7,722 nucleotides of DNA from Bacteroidales bacterium 45-6 (GTDB taxonomy: Bacteria; Bacteroidota; Bacteroidia; Bacteroidales; Dysgonomonadaceae): positions 1-7,722 of the forward strand of contig MKRS01000483.1 of NCBI GenBank assembly GCA_001897035.1, given 5' to 3'. Below are positions 7,106-7,722 of the stretch, piece by piece. The position numbers and the translations under genes are program-made. Under the pieces are notes generated by a model that was not told the DNA's origin, made no database searches, and saw nothing but the letters and a program-made list of their open reading frames with translations. The stretch's first letter is position 1, and every line of letters begins with the position of its first letter.

Positions 7106-7133
7106 CTCTCCTTTCATTGCAAACGAGGGAGAG
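7106..7133. repeat. Imperfect palindrome, right copy of the repeat at 3641-3666
   Basis: CTCTCC (7106-7111) pairs with GGGAGAG (7127-7133) and the centre is TTGCAA, with two mismatches and two wobbles between. It shares TTGCAAACGAG (7117-7127) and the preceding TTACTC with the left copy, in the same orientation. The GGGAGAG arm can instead pair with CTCTCCC at 7166-7172, which is followed by TATTTTTA. Confidence 0.5.
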
Positions 7134-7178
7134 GAGGAGAGGCTTGTTTTATGTAGATTGAGACACTCTCCCTATTTT
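7127..7178 (+). other. Possible long-loop hairpin upstream of the small membrane protein gene
   Basis: GGGAGAG (7127-7133) is complementary to CTCTCCC (7166-7172), with a 32-base loop and a T-rich tail after it. It could be a weak terminator or an alternative fold of the neighbouring palindrome. The long loop makes either reading uncertain. Confidence 0.25.
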
Positions 7179-7207
7179 TAGTGATTTTAATTCACCGGGA
7201 TATGCGT

Positions 7208-7215
7208 TATATTTG
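7208..7215 (+). promoter_or_regulatory. Bacteroidota-type -7 box for the 38-residue membrane protein gene
   Basis: TATATTTG is an exact match to TAnnTTTG. The -33 position about 19 bases upstream holds TTTT (7185-7188) instead of TTTG, a one-base departure. The leader to the ATG at 7257 would be about 35 bases. Confidence 0.6.
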
Positions 7216-7256
7216 CCTTCATTTGCAAGTATAACCATTTACAAATCAAATACGAT

Positions 7257-7373
7257 ATGGAAACAAGGGATAAAGTAATCAAATGGTTTCGGAGAATTGG
7301 CTTCTGGGGATTCTTGTTTTTCCTGCTCAAAGGGGTGGCTTGGCTCGCCCTGGGGTATTGGGTGATGAAATGA
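7257..7373 (+). CDS. Small single-helix membrane protein, 38 residues, function unknown
   Basis: A short frame from ATG 7257 to TGA 7371-7373. A basic N-terminus (METRDKVIKWFRRIG) leads into one hydrophobic helix from about residue 16 to 37, rich in Phe, Leu, Gly and Trp (GFWGFLFFLLKG, then VAWLALGYWVM). The charge pattern predicts the N-terminus in the cytoplasm and the helix in the inner membrane. Lys25 lies mid-helix next to a glycine, which may mark a helix break or an interaction site. The composition is too sharply membrane-like to be chance, and a consensus -7 box lies at 7208-7215. Short proteins of this look (RIG, GFLFFL, KG, WL) are familiar to me from Bacteroidales genomes as uncharacterised proteins; that is memory, not a search. 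It sits 73 bases upstream of the lemA-like gene, which has its own promoter. The function is unknown. Confidence 0.7.
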   Translation: METRDKVIKWFRRIGFWGFLFFLLKGVAWLALGYWVMK

Positions 7374-7383
7374 GTTTGCTTTT

Positions 7384-7414
7384 CTTGCTTGTCTCGATAA
7401 AAAAACTATCTTTG
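7384..7414 (+). promoter_or_regulatory. Bacteroidota-type promoter of the lemA-like gene
   Basis: The -7 box TATCTTTG (7407-7414) is an exact consensus match. A CTTG (7384-7387, one base off TTTG) lies 19 bases upstream. The leader would be about 28 bases, AT-rich and without a Shine-Dalgarno sequence, as is usual in Bacteroidota. Confidence 0.75.
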
Positions 7415-7446
7415 TAAATATCTTAAACACTTAATCTTAAAAAGAA

Positions 7447-7722
7447 ATGACATTACTGATCGTTATTGGAGCCGTTGTTTTGATCGGACTCTTTCTTGTA
7501 TCGATTTACAATCGTTTGGTTCGTCTTCGCAACACACGTGAAAACGCATTTGCAGATATTGATGTCCAACTCAAGCAGCGTCACGACTTGATCCCGCAAT
7601 TGGTGGAAACCGTGAAGGGATATATGAAGCACGAGAGCGAAACGCTAACGAGAATTACCGAAGCCCGCACCGCCGCTTTGTCGGCCCAGGGAATCGACCA
7701 AAAGATTGCTGCCGAAAACCAG
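7447..7722 (+). CDS. lemA: LemA family protein, 3'-truncated by the window edge
   Basis: The frame runs from ATG 7447 off the right edge, with 92 residues visible of a family usually near 185-200. The N-terminal hydrophobic segment (about residues 2-20, LLIVIGAVVLIGLFLVSI) is the single membrane anchor. It is followed by the diagnostic block YNRLVRLRNTRENAFADIDV (21-40) and then QLKQRHDLIPQLVETVKGY (41-59), which begins the long helical domain that continues with ITEARTAAL. Members of the family are anchored by the N-terminus with a helical-bundle domain; in many genomes lemA is followed by genes for TPM-domain or M48-type membrane proteins, none of which can be seen here. Its biochemical role is poorly defined in the family. 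The start is supported by the promoter at 7384-7414 and by the family N-terminus. GC content and codon use return to values like those of PFOR. Confidence 0.95.
   Translation, partial: MTLLIVIGAVVLIGLFLVSIYNRLVRLRNTRENAFADIDVQLKQRHDLIPQLVETVKGYMKHESETLTRITEARTAALSAQGIDQKIAAENQ

Noticed and set aside
6984..7181. A 65-codon plus-strand frame
   Set aside because: It overlaps the palindrome at 7106-7133, has low-complexity aromatic-rich composition, lacks a promoter match, and its C-terminal half is just the translated repeat.

Overview
The window looks like chromosomal DNA from an anaerobic member of the Bacteroidota, probably Bacteroidales. Four promoters fit the Bacteroidota primary sigma factor pattern (TAnnTTTG at -7, with a TTTG-like -33 box about 19-20 bases upstream where it can be seen). 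Start regions lack Shine-Dalgarno sequences. The pyruvate:ferredoxin oxidoreductase (PFOR) is the long single-chain type used by anaerobes.

Layout: (1) 1-3533, a nearly complete PFOR gene on the plus strand that lacks only its first few codons, closed by a strong intrinsic terminator at 3570-3600. (2) 3641-3735, a non-coding stretch with an imperfect palindrome and a second dyad. (3) 3775-6745, a compact type II restriction-modification (R-M) module: a controller (C) protein gene, a 35-bp-overlapping putative restriction endonuclease gene, and a convergent TaqI/Eco57I-like N6-adenine methyltransferase whose 3' end overlaps the endonuclease gene by 40 bp. (4) 6746-7200, non-coding DNA with a second palindrome resembling the first. 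(5) 7257-7373, a 38-residue one-helix membrane protein gene absent from long-ORF lists. (6) 7447 to the right edge, the 5' part of a lemA-family gene.

The most interesting part is the control circuit of the R-M module. Two tandem C-boxes sharing TTATAGTC cores sit immediately upstream of the C gene, and the four bases between them are the -33 TTTG box. A third, highly symmetric site with the same core overlaps the -7 box and start region of the methyltransferase promoter. This is the arrangement known from C.Esp1396I-type systems: C autoregulates its own C-R operon through a double site and represses M through a single site. Here it is laid over Bacteroidota-type promoters. The C gene appears to start with GTG only a few bases after its -7 box, so its mRNA is probably leaderless. 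After entry into a new host, M would be made first, C would accumulate slowly, and then M would be turned down while C and R are switched on and later limited.

The R-M module is visibly more AT-rich than PFOR (about 25-43% GC in sampled 60-base blocks, against 50-60% in PFOR) and lies between two related palindromes, so it is probably an acquired cassette between housekeeping genes. The endonuclease is called mainly from its position; its fold and recognition sequence cannot be read from the sequence alone.
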